Shown here in pieces: positions 34,549 to 42,576 of a DNA stretch of 49,350 bases. The DNA lies in the NCBI GenBank assembly GCA_001515955.1, contig LOES01000003.1:1-49350 (forward strand), given 5' to 3'. The notes beneath the pieces are model-generated. The model was given only the letters and a program-made list of their open reading frames with translations. It was not told where the DNA came from and searched no databases. Source of the DNA: Clostridia bacterium BRH_c25 (GTDB taxonomy: Bacteria > Bacillota_A > Clostridia > Lutisporales > Lutisporaceae). Within the stretch, counting starts at the first letter, position 1. The number at the start of each line of letters is the position of its first letter. Both the position numbers and the translations under genes were made by a program.

Positions 34549-34767
34549 TGTCATTCTGAGCCCGGGTCGAATCTTATGCCTGTGAGAATAACCCAAGCAA
34601 ATACTCTTAGGTATTCCTTTAGGGTCTTAGATTGAACGCACTATAGTATTTACATTGGGCAGAGTGCGAATTCAATAACATCAAGGAAACATTTACGCGA
34701 AATTTGAATGAATAATTAAAATGTTTTTCGCGAAATGCATGGATCCTTCACTTTGTTCAGGATGACA
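34549..34767. repeat. Composite repeat: TGTCATTCTGAG-type ends around element copy 7
   Basis: TGTCATTCTGAGC (from 34549) and GTTCAGGATGACA (34755-34767) are inverted copies of one another with two differences. Ends of this kind are recalled from dispersed repeats in many bacteria. Element copy 7 lies between them. The 585-base gap 34425-35009 otherwise holds the MarR promoter, a terminator and a gene remnant. Confidence 0.55.
34631..34737 (+). repeat. Two-hairpin interspersed element, copy 7
   Basis: Near-identical to copy 2: ATTGAACGCAC (34631-34641) with GTGCG-AATTCAAT, linker AACATCAAGGAAAC, and CATTT-a-CGCGAAA with TTTCGCGAAATG (34726-34737). No plus-strand gene follows; a terminator lies 54 nt downstream. 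Confidence 0.85.
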
Positions 34768-34790
34768 TTTGCATTATTACACTAGTGAAT

Positions 34791-34829
34791 AAAAAAGCCT
34801 CCTAAATCAGATGATTTAGAAGGTTTTTT
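34791..34829. terminator. Bidirectional terminator
   Basis: AAAAAAGCCTCCTAAATCA pairs with TGATTTAGAAGGTTTTTT around GA, allowing one mismatch. T runs are present on both strands. Confidence 0.8.
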
Positions 34830-34838
34830 ATTCATAGG

Positions 34839-35009
34839 CTATTTAATTGGTTTGTATGTATAACCACAGAATTTGTAAAGTGCTTCATTGAAGAGGCGGA
34901 TGTGTACTTTTTCATCAAGTATGATTCTTTGGAGTATAGCTTGTATACCAGATAAAAGATTATTGGGTGTTTGCAGATTATTTAAGACCGTTATATTTAT
35001 CTGCCTGCT
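34839..35009 (-). pseudogene. 3' remnant of a ferritin-like gene
   Basis: Directly after the LacI-family stop codon, and in the same frame, 56 open codons run to a TAG at 34839. The translation contains GIQAILQRIILDEKVHIRLF and ALYKFCGYTYKPIK, which looks like the last helix of a ferritin-like protein (DExxHIxxF). There is no usable start codon or ribosome site. The family match is from pattern only. Confidence 0.4.
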
Positions 35010-36065
35010 TTAGCCTTCGCTTTTGCATGGACCGCAGCTTTCCCGGACTATTAAAGTGAAAGGAAGCTTTAATAGTGCATTTACCTCATGACCATTATTG
35101 ATTCTGTCAACTAACAGCTTTACGGCAAACCTTCCCAGATCCTCTTTAGGTACATGGATTGTTGTCAAAGCCGGACGGACATATTCAGCAACCTCAATAT
35201 TATCAAGTCCTACAAAAGAAATATCCTTTGGTATACGGATACCGCTTTTGTGAGCCGCCTTCATAGCTCCGATAGCAACTATATCATTTCCGCAAAAAAC
35301 AGCAGTTGGTAAATCACCGGCTTCAATAATTTCACACATGCCGTCATAGCCTTCCTTTGAAGAAAGGATTATGTTTTTTATGTGATGATTATTTAATGGA
35401 ATGCCGTATTTGTCCAAGGTATCTTTAAATGCTGTAAATCTGTGCTCATTGATGACATTATTTTTTGCCTGTGATGGTATTGCACCTATATAGCCTATTC
35501 TTTTGTGTCCGAGAGAGATCAGATGCTCAACGGCACTGCATGTCGCTTCATATGCATCGCAAATCACCTCGTCCAAATCCCTGCCGATTTTGTTTAAGCC
35601 CGCATATACCAAGTTCTTGATGTTGCTTTTCAAGAAATTCAAAAAATCTTCATTCATTCGTCCCAAGACAATAGCACCGTCTACCCTGCTGGAAGTTATA
35701 TGTTGATAAAGCGCACTCTCGTCTTCATGATAAGAGAAGGTGTATCCGACAACATAGCCGTGAAGAGCAGCTTCGCTTTGGATTCCCATCATAATTTGGG
35801 AAAAGAAAGGGTCCCTGTAAGTATCCTTCTGGGAGGTGAGAATACAGGCTATGGTTTTGGTCAATGGTGGAAGAGCACTTTTATTGTTTTTAATAAGATT
35901 TCTGGCATCAGGATTAGGCACATATCCTAATTTTCTTATGATGCTCCATACCTTTTCCGAGGTTTTCCTGCTTGCAGGCTTGTTTTGATCATTATTTACG
36001 ACACGTGATACCGTCGAGATGGACACACCGGCTTTTTCAGCAATGTCTTTGAGTGTTACAGCCAT
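35010..36065 (-). CDS. LacI-family transcriptional regulator
   Basis: 351 residues. The N-terminal helix-turn-helix and hinge are VTLKDIAEKAGVSISTVSRVVNNDQNKPASRKTSEKVWSIIRKLGYVPNPDARNL. The C-terminal periplasmic-binding-protein-like domain binds a small-molecule effector. It is divergent from the 13-gene catabolic operon, with one LacI-type palindrome in the shared gap, so it is most likely the operon's specific repressor. A GGGGATAG ribosome site precedes the ATG. Confidence 0.92.
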   Translation of the reverse strand: MAVTLKDIAEKAGVSISTVSRVVNNDQNKPASRKTSEKVWSIIRKLGYVPNPDARNLIKNNKSALPPLTKTIACILTSQKDTYRDPFFSQIMMGIQSEAALHGYVVGYTFSYHEDESALYQHITSSRVDGAIVLGRMNEDFLNFLKSNIKNLVYAGLNKIGRDLDEVICDAYEATCSAVEHLISLGHKRIGYIGAIPSQAKNNVINEHRFTAFKDTLDKYGIPLNNHHIKNIILSSKEGYDGMCEIIEAGDLPTAVFCGNDIVAIGAMKAAHKSGIRIPKDISFVGLDNIEVAEYVRPALTTIHVPKEDLGRFAVKLLVDRINNGHEVNALLKLPFTLIVRESCGPCKSEG

Positions 36066-36195
36066 AATACTATCCCCTACCTATCTTTAAAATACTTATA
36101 ATCCAAAATATTATGTAAATAATAATTATTTTATCATTTTTTCACATTAAATGATAGATGTTCTGAAAAAATAATAATAAATTTTACTTTTTTCC

Positions 36196-36209
36196 TCCAA
36201 ACGTTTGGA
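36196..36209. promoter_or_regulatory. LacI-family operator
   Basis: TCCAAACGTTTGGA is a perfect 14-bp palindrome with the central CG typical of LacI/GalR sites. It lies between the divergent regulator and the operon, 115 bases before the first operon gene. Confidence 0.75.
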
Positions 36210-36222
36210 TAAAAAAGGGGCT

Positions 36223-36252
36223 TTGGTAAAAGGCGTAGAAGTATTATATATA
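36223..36252 (+). promoter_or_regulatory. Possible promoter of the 13-gene operon
   Basis: TTGGTA (36223-36228) and TATATA (36247-36252) with an 18-base spacer, just downstream of the LacI-type operator. The match is moderate. Confidence 0.35.
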
Positions 36253-36323
36253 AAAGCTGCATAAATCAAAAAAATCTCCAAATACCCTTAAGAAATCCAA
36301 ATATAAGGAAAAGGAAGATCCAA

Positions 36324-37262
36324 ATGAAGTATATTTTTGCAAACTTAAAGCGGTTTGATGTATCCAGAGATATGGGAGGAATATGCCCCGACAATGATCC
36401 GAAAGAATGGATGAATAAACTGATGTCTGAAACCGTTACTTTGGGACTGGGTAGAATTGATGGAATAAGAATTACCTATATGCTTCCGGAAGGTCTTGTA
36501 ATAACAGCAATGGATGCATTAGGACAGTATGATGAAGAAGTAAAGGGAAATGTTTTCATAGGCTGCCAAGGGGTATTCAAAGATAATGTAAGGCCTGGCG
36601 GGAATTTTGGGGCGTTTACGACATTTAAGCCTGCTGCCGCTGTGAAAAAGATGGGAAGCTCCTGGACAATTATCGGGCATTCAGAGGAAAGAAGAGCCTT
36701 CTACGAGATAATAAACGAATATGACAATGAAAGCCGGAAAGCTCATGCAAGGGAAACCGCATCAAAAGTCATAAACGGTATTATCAATAAAGAAATCCTT
36801 TGTGCCCTTGAATCGAAGCTCAATGTGTTATTGTGTATAGGAGAAACAGCTGAGGAAATGGGAGAAGGCTCCATGGAAGAGAAAAAGGCAAGGGTGGAAA
36901 AAGTATTAAAGTCGCAGCTTTTTGACGGATTAAAGGGTATGAAAGAAAATCGGAGAGAATGTGAAATTGTAATAGCTTATGAACCGATATGGGCCATCGG
37001 TCCCGGCAAAGTTCCACCTGAGGTCGGATACATAGAATTTGTCGGCACATTTATTAAAAGCGTACTTAAGGACAATTTTGGGTTTGAGCTGCCCGTTGTA
37101 TACGGCGGTGGATTAAAGGAAGAAAATGCATCTGAAATTGCTTCCCTTAAATCAATTGACGGCGGATTGGTAGGACTTACAAAGTTTACTCAGCCTATCG
37201 CATTTGAAACAAACGGCTTTAAAAGGATCATAGATGAATATATGAAGGGGAGGAGAGGTTAG
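36324..37262 (+). CDS. Triosephosphate isomerase-like sugar isomerase (divergent)
   Basis: 312 residues, longer than the 250 of glycolytic TIM. TIM-barrel landmarks are FANLK (Asn7, Lys9, matching the NWK motif), the catalytic His119 in IIGHSEER, the catalytic Glu220 in AYEPIWAIGPGK, and YGGG near residue 260. Phosphate-binding parts differ from TIM: loop 7 is YGGGL rather than YGGSV, and loop 8 reads LVGLTKF where TIM has LVGGASL. Members outside glycolysis include erythrulose-phosphate isomerases. It is the first gene of a carbohydrate operon behind a LacI operator, so it probably isomerises an unusual sugar intermediate. It has an AAGGAAG ribosome site. Confidence 0.82.
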   Translation: MKYIFANLKRFDVSRDMGGICPDNDPKEWMNKLMSETVTLGLGRIDGIRITYMLPEGLVITAMDALGQYDEEVKGNVFIGCQGVFKDNVRPGGNFGAFTTFKPAAAVKKMGSSWTIIGHSEERRAFYEIINEYDNESRKAHARETASKVINGIINKEILCALESKLNVLLCIGETAEEMGEGSMEEKKARVEKVLKSQLFDGLKGMKENRRECEIVIAYEPIWAIGPGKVPPEVGYIEFVGTFIKSVLKDNFGFELPVVYGGGLKEENASEIASLKSIDGGLVGLTKFTQPIAFETNGFKRIIDEYMKGRRG

Positions 37263-37385
37263 CTTGAAGCATTTTCGCTGACTGTGGTGCATTTTTGTGT
37301 GAAAGTGTAAAAAGGAGGTTGATATATAAGAAATATTTTAAACAAATGAGAATACTTAAAACTAATTAATGGGAGGGATTATTTT

Positions 37386-38492
37386 ATGAAAAAGTGGATG
37401 AGAATAGGTGCTCTATTGTTGGTATTGGTTATGATGCTTGGTGCTCTGAGTGCTTGCTCAAGTTCTGGAGGAAATGCTCCTGGACAGCCGGCAGCAGGAG
37501 AAGACAAACCAAAAGAAAAGGTTTCTTTAAAGATAAGTCATCATCCGTATTTGCATGCTTTACCGGGCTATTATGCCGAAGAAAACGGGTTGTATGATGA
37601 AGCTGGCTTTGATTACTCTGTTACCATGTATGCAGGCGGTCCGCCACAGAATGAAGCTCTTGCTTCAGACGCATGGGAAGTAGGAACAACCGGAACAGGC
37701 GGCGCTATTCTGGGAGCATTGGGGTATAATTTAAAGGTCATAGGCTTTACATCCAGTGATACTAATACTACAGATCTCTGGGTAAGGCCGGATCATCCCT
37801 TAGCCAAGACAGTGGGAGAAATTCCCCAGTTCCCCAAATTGCACGGTACGCCGGAGCAGTGGAAAGGCCTTACTGTTATTTGCCCAAGCGCTACATCTAC
37901 TCATATGGTTCTCCTTACCGCGCTGGATGCATTAGGGCTCAAAGAATCAGATATAAAAATGGTTGATATGGCGGTAGCCCAAGGGTTCCCTGCATTTAAG
38001 GCAGGTCAGGGAGATATGGTTGCGCTATGGTCGCCATTTGGATTCCTCGCAGAAAAGGAAGGTTGGGTTAAAGTAGCATCAGCAGCAGATTTGAATGTTG
38101 TATTGCCATGCTTGATCGTTGCTAGTGAAAAAGCTGTTAAAGAAAGGCCTGAAGTAGTTCAGAAATGGCTGGAGAATTACTTGAAGGGTGCAGATGCATT
38201 AAGGGAAGACCCTGCTAAAGCAGCCGACCTGCTTTTCGCTTTTGAAAAGGAGAACGGTATCAAGCTTAGTGAAGAGGATGCCAAGCTTGAAATTCAATAT
38301 CGCCCAATCCCTGAATTAGAGGAACAGAAGAAACTGTTTGACAAGAATGGAAAACAGCTTAGTGATGCGGAAAGCATACTGCTTACGTTTGTTGACTTCC
38401 TCGTAGCTCAAGGCAGACTCAAACCGGAAGATAAGCAAAAGCTTCTGGACAATAAATTTGTTGATGCCAGCTTCCTGGAAGCAATAAAATAG
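37386..38492 (+). CDS. ABC transporter substrate-binding lipoprotein, SsuA/TauA/NMT1 type
   Basis: 368 residues. The lipoprotein signal ends in LSAC, with Cys24 lipidated. The mature protein has the two-lobe pattern of the NMT1/SsuA group: SLKISHHPYLHALPGYYAEENGLYDEAGFDYSV, a GTTGTGGAILGAL hinge region, and AVAQGFPAFKAGQGDMVALWSPFGF. Relatives bind taurine, alkanesulfonates, nitrate or thiamine precursors. GGGAGG precedes the ATG. The next gene is separated by a stable hairpin, as is common when the binding protein is needed in excess over the permease. Confidence 0.88.
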   Translation: MKKWMRIGALLLVLVMMLGALSACSSSGGNAPGQPAAGEDKPKEKVSLKISHHPYLHALPGYYAEENGLYDEAGFDYSVTMYAGGPPQNEALASDAWEVGTTGTGGAILGALGYNLKVIGFTSSDTNTTDLWVRPDHPLAKTVGEIPQFPKLHGTPEQWKGLTVICPSATSTHMVLLTALDALGLKESDIKMVDMAVAQGFPAFKAGQGDMVALWSPFGFLAEKEGWVKVASAADLNVVLPCLIVASEKAVKERPEVVQKWLENYLKGADALREDPAKAADLLFAFEKENGIKLSEEDAKLEIQYRPIPELEEQKKLFDKNGKQLSDAESILLTFVDFLVAQGRLKPEDKQKLLDNKFVDASFLEAIK

Positions 38493-38517
38493 AGTATTAA
38501 CAATACATGGATTGTTT

Positions 38518-38547
38518 GCCCGGCTTTTTCATCAGGAAAAGCCGGGC
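38518..38547 (+). other. Intercistronic hairpin after the binding-protein gene
   Basis: GCCCGGCTTTT and AAAAGCCGGGC form a perfect 11-bp stem with an eight-base loop and no T tract. It probably protects the 3' end of the binding-protein message or lowers downstream expression. Confidence 0.65.
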
Positions 38548-38572
38548 ATGTAAAAAAGAAAGGGTGAAGCTG

Positions 38573-39415
38573 GTGGAGAATAATGATAACAAGATAGCCA
38601 ATACAATGAGCTCCATCGAGGTAGAGAATCAAAACCGGAAGAAAGAAAGATTGAGGCTTACTGTCTTATCCATTTCAGGCATGATGATTTTTCTTGCATT
38701 GTGGCAGATATCGGTTGGTTTTGGCTGGATTCCCAAAAAGTTTCTGGCACCTCCAACTGAAGTATTAAAAAGCTTTGCCATAAAATTTTATGACACAAGG
38801 CCTGATGGTTCCACTTTGCTGGTTCATTTTATATCAAGCTTTTATATTGCTTTAGTCGGTTTTACTTCTGCTGTCGTTATAGGTACGCCGTTAGGGCTGC
38901 TGATGGGTTACTACAAAGTCTTTGACAAACTTGTAAAGCCGGTTTTTGAATTGATAAGACCGATACCTCCTATTGCATGGATTCCATTGTCGGTTCTTTG
39001 GCTTGGAATCGGTACTACTGCAAAAAGTTATATCATCTTTCTTGCAGCTTTTGTACCCTGTGTGATTAATTCATATACCGGTGTAAGACTGACTAATCCT
39101 GTCCTGATCAATGTGGCAAAGACCTGTGGAGCAAGCAAGTGGAAGATATTTATAAGGGTATGTGTACCCTCGGCACTCCCACTGGTTTTTACAGGAATAA
39201 GAATAGCACTGGGTAATGCCTGGTCAACCCTTGTTGCAGCAGAGCTTCTGGCATCCACAGCAGGGCTCGGATATATGATACAGCAAGGCCGGTCATTGGT
39301 GCGTCCTGATATTATCATCGTAGGTATGCTGACTATAGGGCTTACAGGGGCATTGATGGCATTTGCCGTTGGGAGTCTGGAGAATAAGGTTGTACCATGG
39401 AGGGTGAGAAAATGA
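38573..39415 (+). CDS. ABC transporter permease 1, SsuC/TauC type
   Basis: 280 residues with about six helices. The EAA loop, which contacts the ATPase, is VAKTCGASKWKIFIRVCVPSALPLVFTGIRIALGNAW. The region FELIRPIPPIAWIPLSVLWLGIG is characteristic of the nitrate/sulfonate/taurine permease group. The start is set at GTG 38573, six bases after AAGGGTG; an in-frame ATG at 38507 would place the N terminus inside the hairpin. The stop overlaps the next gene's ATG (ATGA). It is clearly different in sequence from permease 2. Confidence 0.9.
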   Translation: MENNDNKIANTMSSIEVENQNRKKERLRLTVLSISGMMIFLALWQISVGFGWIPKKFLAPPTEVLKSFAIKFYDTRPDGSTLLVHFISSFYIALVGFTSAVVIGTPLGLLMGYYKVFDKLVKPVFELIRPIPPIAWIPLSVLWLGIGTTAKSYIIFLAAFVPCVINSYTGVRLTNPVLINVAKTCGASKWKIFIRVCVPSALPLVFTGIRIALGNAWSTLVAAELLASTAGLGYMIQQGRSLVRPDIIIVGMLTIGLTGALMAFAVGSLENKVVPWRVRK

Positions 39416-40194
39416 TTGAGAAAAAGACAGCCAAAGATATTATTTTTTCAATACTGCCGGTTGTTTCAATAGCTTTTCTTTTTGCTTTGTGGGTATATGT
39501 TTCAGGTAAAAATCCCGATTTTTTTCCTACACCTGCAATGACAATAGAAAGATTAAATGATTTGATCAAGTTTCCTGTAAGCAGAATATCGGTTTTCGGG
39601 CATATCTGGGCTAGCCTTCAAAGAGTTCTGATTGCTTTCGGAATAGCAATTATAACCGGTATATCATTAGGCCTGGCAATGGGTTGGAATAAATATGTCC
39701 ATGCATTCCTTGGACCCATATTTGAGATTTTAAGGCCGATACCCCCAATAGCTTGGATTCCCTTGGTAATACTATGGTTTGGAGTGGGAGAGTTTCCTAA
39801 AATACTATTGGTTTTTATAGGTTCATTCATTCCAATCGTATTAAATACATTTACCGGAGTAAAGATGGTAGAACCTATTTACCTGAATGTTGGAAAAGTA
39901 ATGAAGGCAAGTACGCTTCTTAAGCTGATGCATATTGTACTGCCGGCATCCGTACCCGCAATATTCGCGGGATTAAAAGCAGCTTTAAGCAGTGGCTGGA
40001 TGGTCGTTGTCGCTGCAGAAATGATTGCAAGCCGGTCCGGGGTAGGGTTTTTAATAACCCGCGGAAGTGAGAGCTATGATATAGCGCTGATACTATGCGG
40101 TATGATTATCATAGGTATCGTAGGAGCAGTACTGTCGGTTATTTTAACTTATGTGGAAAGGTGGTTGTGTCCGTGGAGAGCAGAGCAAAAATAA
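39412..40194 (+). CDS. ABC transporter permease 2, SsuC/TauC type
   Basis: 260 residues with about six helices. The EAA loop is VGKVMKASTLLKLMHIVLPASVPAIFAGLKAALSSGWM and the group motif is FEILRPIPPIAWIPLVILWFGVG. The start is ATG 39412, behind GGAGG and overlapping the previous stop; an ATG at 39397 would bury the ribosome site. Together with permease 1 it would make a heterodimeric channel, unlike the homodimeric SsuC and TauC. Confidence 0.9.
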   Translation: MIEKKTAKDIIFSILPVVSIAFLFALWVYVSGKNPDFFPTPAMTIERLNDLIKFPVSRISVFGHIWASLQRVLIAFGIAIITGISLGLAMGWNKYVHAFLGPIFEILRPIPPIAWIPLVILWFGVGEFPKILLVFIGSFIPIVLNTFTGVKMVEPIYLNVGKVMKASTLLKLMHIVLPASVPAIFAGLKAALSSGWMVVVAAEMIASRSGVGFLITRGSESYDIALILCGMIIIGIVGAVLSVILTYVERWLCPWRAEQK

Positions 40195-40937
40195 AGCTAA
40201 GCCTGAAAAATATATCCAAATCCTTTTATTCCAGAAAAGAAACCTTCGAGGCAATAAATAACGTATCCATTGATGTCTATGACAATGAATTCCTCGTTTT
40301 GCTCGGACCCGGACAATGCGGGAAAACAGTTTTGCTCAATATTATTGCAGGACTTGAAACACCGACACAAGGAGAAGTCAAAGTAGAAGGACAAAAAAAT
40401 GATGGCGCAAGCAGTGATGTAGGTCTTGTATTCCAGAAGACAGCCATATTTCCATGGAAAACCGTTATTGAAAATGTTGAATTTGGCCCGCTGGCAAAGG
40501 GCGTGCCCAAGTCGGAGCGTAGGGATAAGGCAAGATATTTTATTGAACTTGTAGGTTTAAAAGGATTCGAAAATGCATACCCCCACCAATTGTCCGGAGG
40601 GATGAAGCAAAGAGTCGGTATAGCAAGAGCATACTGCAATGACCCTGAGGTACTGTTGATGGATGAGCCTTTTGGCGCTCTGGATGCTCAAACCAGATAC
40701 CAGATGGAAGATGAAGTATTAAGGATATGGGAAAAAGAAAAAAGGACAGTTATTTTTGTCACAAACAATATAGAAGAGGCTGTATACCTGGGTGATAGAA
40801 TCGTACTTTTAAGCAGTTGTCCTGCCAAAGTGAAAGAAATATATACGCCTGACCTCCCCAGACCCAGAGATTATGTTGATGCTCTTTTCTTAGAATTGAG
40901 GGAGAAGATCAGTAACAACACAGATTTAGCGTTATAA
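40173..40937 (+). CDS. ABC transporter ATPase 1 (intact signature, switch His replaced)
   Basis: 254 residues from a GTG start at 40173, with AGGTGG eight bases upstream; the N terminus overlaps permease 2. The Walker A is GPGQCGKT (Lys51), the signature LSGGMKQR at 140 is canonical, and Walker B is VLLMDEPFGALDA. The switch loop reads VTNNIEEAV, so the usual His (as in THD) is Asn198. In the dimer with ATPase 2 its own nucleotide site should be impaired, while its LSGG completes the good site on ATPase 2. Family: SsuB/TauB. Confidence 0.9.
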   Translation: MESRAKIKLSLKNISKSFYSRKETFEAINNVSIDVYDNEFLVLLGPGQCGKTVLLNIIAGLETPTQGEVKVEGQKNDGASSDVGLVFQKTAIFPWKTVIENVEFGPLAKGVPKSERRDKARYFIELVGLKGFENAYPHQLSGGMKQRVGIARAYCNDPEVLLMDEPFGALDAQTRYQMEDEVLRIWEKEKRTVIFVTNNIEEAVYLGDRIVLLSSCPAKVKEIYTPDLPRPRDYVDALFLELREKISNNTDLAL

Positions 40938-40968
40938 CCTAAAATGGACGATGGGGAGGAGATAAAAC

Positions 40969-41718
40969 ATGAATAATGAAAATGATGTAAAGGTTCAAGT
41001 GCGGAATTTGACAAAGCATTTTGGAGATCTGAAAGTTCTGGAAGATGTTTCCTTTGATATAAAGAAAGGTGAGTTTGTATGCATTGTAGGTCCTACAGGC
41101 TGTGGCAAAACAACCTTTCTGAATCTGCTTACAAAGCTGATTGAGCCAACTTCGGGAAAAATTCTGATTGATGGAGAACCTGCCGATCCGGAAAAACATA
41201 ATCTGGCTTTTGTATTCCAAGAGCCTTCCGCTTTTCCATGGCTTACGGCAGAAGAAAACATAGGATTTGGACTGGATATAAAGAAAGCCGATGAGAAATA
41301 CAAAAAAAGTCAGGTGGATAAGATCATCAGCCTATTGGGGCTGGAAAAATTCAGAAAGGCATATCCTCACGAAATGTCGGTGAGTATGGAGCAGAGGGTT
41401 GTAATAGGCCGTGCCTTTGCTATGAATCCTGATCTTTTGCTTATGGACGAACCATACGGTCAGATGGATATAAAAGTAAGGTATTATCTTGAGGATGAAG
41501 TCATCAAATTATGGAAAGAGATCGGAAGTACAGTTCTGTTTATAACACATAATCTTGAAGAAGCAGTGTATCTTGCTGAGCGGGTATTGGTTTTATCACA
41601 GAAACCGGCAACGATAAAAGCAGAATTCAAAGTGGATTTACCACGTCCACGTAGCTTCTCGGATCCGGAGTTTATCAGGATAAGAAAAGAAATTACCGAT
41701 ATGATCAGATGGTGGTAA
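40969..41718 (+). CDS. ABC transporter ATPase 2 (degenerate signature, switch His intact)
   Basis: 249 residues. Walker A is GPTGCGKTT (Lys47), Walker B is LLLMDEPYGQMDI and the switch His194 is present in ITHNLEEAV. The ABC signature is degenerate: MSVSMEQR at 136-143 replaces LSGGxxQR, and the D-loop is GQMD rather than GALD. The defects mirror those of ATPase 1, giving one consensus and one degenerate site. GGGGAGGAG precedes the ATG, with 31 bases after ATPase 1. Confidence 0.9.
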   Translation: MNNENDVKVQVRNLTKHFGDLKVLEDVSFDIKKGEFVCIVGPTGCGKTTFLNLLTKLIEPTSGKILIDGEPADPEKHNLAFVFQEPSAFPWLTAEENIGFGLDIKKADEKYKKSQVDKIISLLGLEKFRKAYPHEMSVSMEQRVVIGRAFAMNPDLLLMDEPYGQMDIKVRYYLEDEVIKLWKEIGSTVLFITHNLEEAVYLAERVLVLSQKPATIKAEFKVDLPRPRSFSDPEFIRIRKEITDMIRWW

Positions 41719-41745
41719 TAGATCTAAAAGCAAGGAGGAAATAAC

Positions 41746-42534
41746 ATGCAAAGATTCAAGGACAGCGTTGTTTTCATAACAGGTGCTGCAAGAGGCATAG
41801 GAAGATCCATCGCCGAATGCTTTGTAAATGAAGGCGCAAAAGTAGTAATCAGCGATATTGACATGGAAGAAGCGGAAAAGACTGTAAAAGAGCTTTCACA
41901 AGAGGTTGGCGAGGTTTCTGCCGTTTATGCCAATGTATCAAAAGTTGAGGATATTAGAAAATCCTTTGAATTTATCGAAGAAAAGTACGGTAAATTGGAT
42001 GTGCTCGTAAACAATGCCGGGATACAAATACGCAATCCTTCCATCGAATTCAAGGAGGAAGACTGGGATAAGCTGGTGGACATCAATCTTAAAGCGGTAT
42101 TTTTCGGATGTCAGGCCGCAGCGAAGCTGATGGTGAAAAATGGCGGTGGAAGAATTGTCAATATATCTTCGGGAACATCGGAAAATCCCACGCCTGGAAG
42201 AGCACCTTATGTTATAAGTAAAGCGGGTGTAAATGCGCTTACAGCGGTACTGGCTGCTGAATGGGCAAGTCTTAATATCCGTGTCAATGCAGTTGCTCCC
42301 GGCTGGATATATACAAATATGCTTGAAGACGGAATGCGGTTGGGCGTTGTCAGTAAAAAGCAGATCATGTCGGCAGTACCCATGCTGCGTTTTGCATCAA
42401 CAAAGGAAATTGCGGATTCCGTCGTCTATCTTGCATCAGATGAAGCCAGTTATGTGACAGGCCAGACGCTGTTTGTAGATGGGGGTTGGAGTGTATTGGG
42501 ACTGCCTCAGGATGTGGATGAAATGGATCAATGA
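41746..42534 (+). CDS. Short-chain dehydrogenase/reductase
   Basis: 262 residues of the classical SDR family. The cofactor motif is TGAARGIG, with Asp in VVISDID favouring NAD(H). NNAG is present, the catalytic Ser lies in ISSGTS, and Tyr and Lys lie in YVISK. The C-terminal GQTLFVDGGW is typical. It probably interconverts an alcohol and ketone of the operon's sugar or polyol. AAGGAGG lies seven bases before the ATG and the gene follows ATPase 2 directly. Confidence 0.9.
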   Translation: MQRFKDSVVFITGAARGIGRSIAECFVNEGAKVVISDIDMEEAEKTVKELSQEVGEVSAVYANVSKVEDIRKSFEFIEEKYGKLDVLVNNAGIQIRNPSIEFKEEDWDKLVDINLKAVFFGCQAAAKLMVKNGGGRIVNISSGTSENPTPGRAPYVISKAGVNALTAVLAAEWASLNIRVNAVAPGWIYTNMLEDGMRLGVVSKKQIMSAVPMLRFASTKEIADSVVYLASDEASYVTGQTLFVDGGWSVLGLPQDVDEMDQ

Positions 42535-42576
42535 GATGAATACAATGATGATTATCAATGAAAAGAGGGTGTTTTC

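Noticed and set aside
36324..37262. Glycolytic triosephosphate isomerase.
   Set aside because: Phosphate loops and length differ from TIM, and the gene sits in a specialised operon with its own repressor.
37310..37370. AAAGGAGG at about 37313 as the ribosome site of a leader peptide before the binding-protein gene.
   Set aside because: No ATG, GTG or TTG lies at a workable distance; the nearest TTG is directly adjacent.
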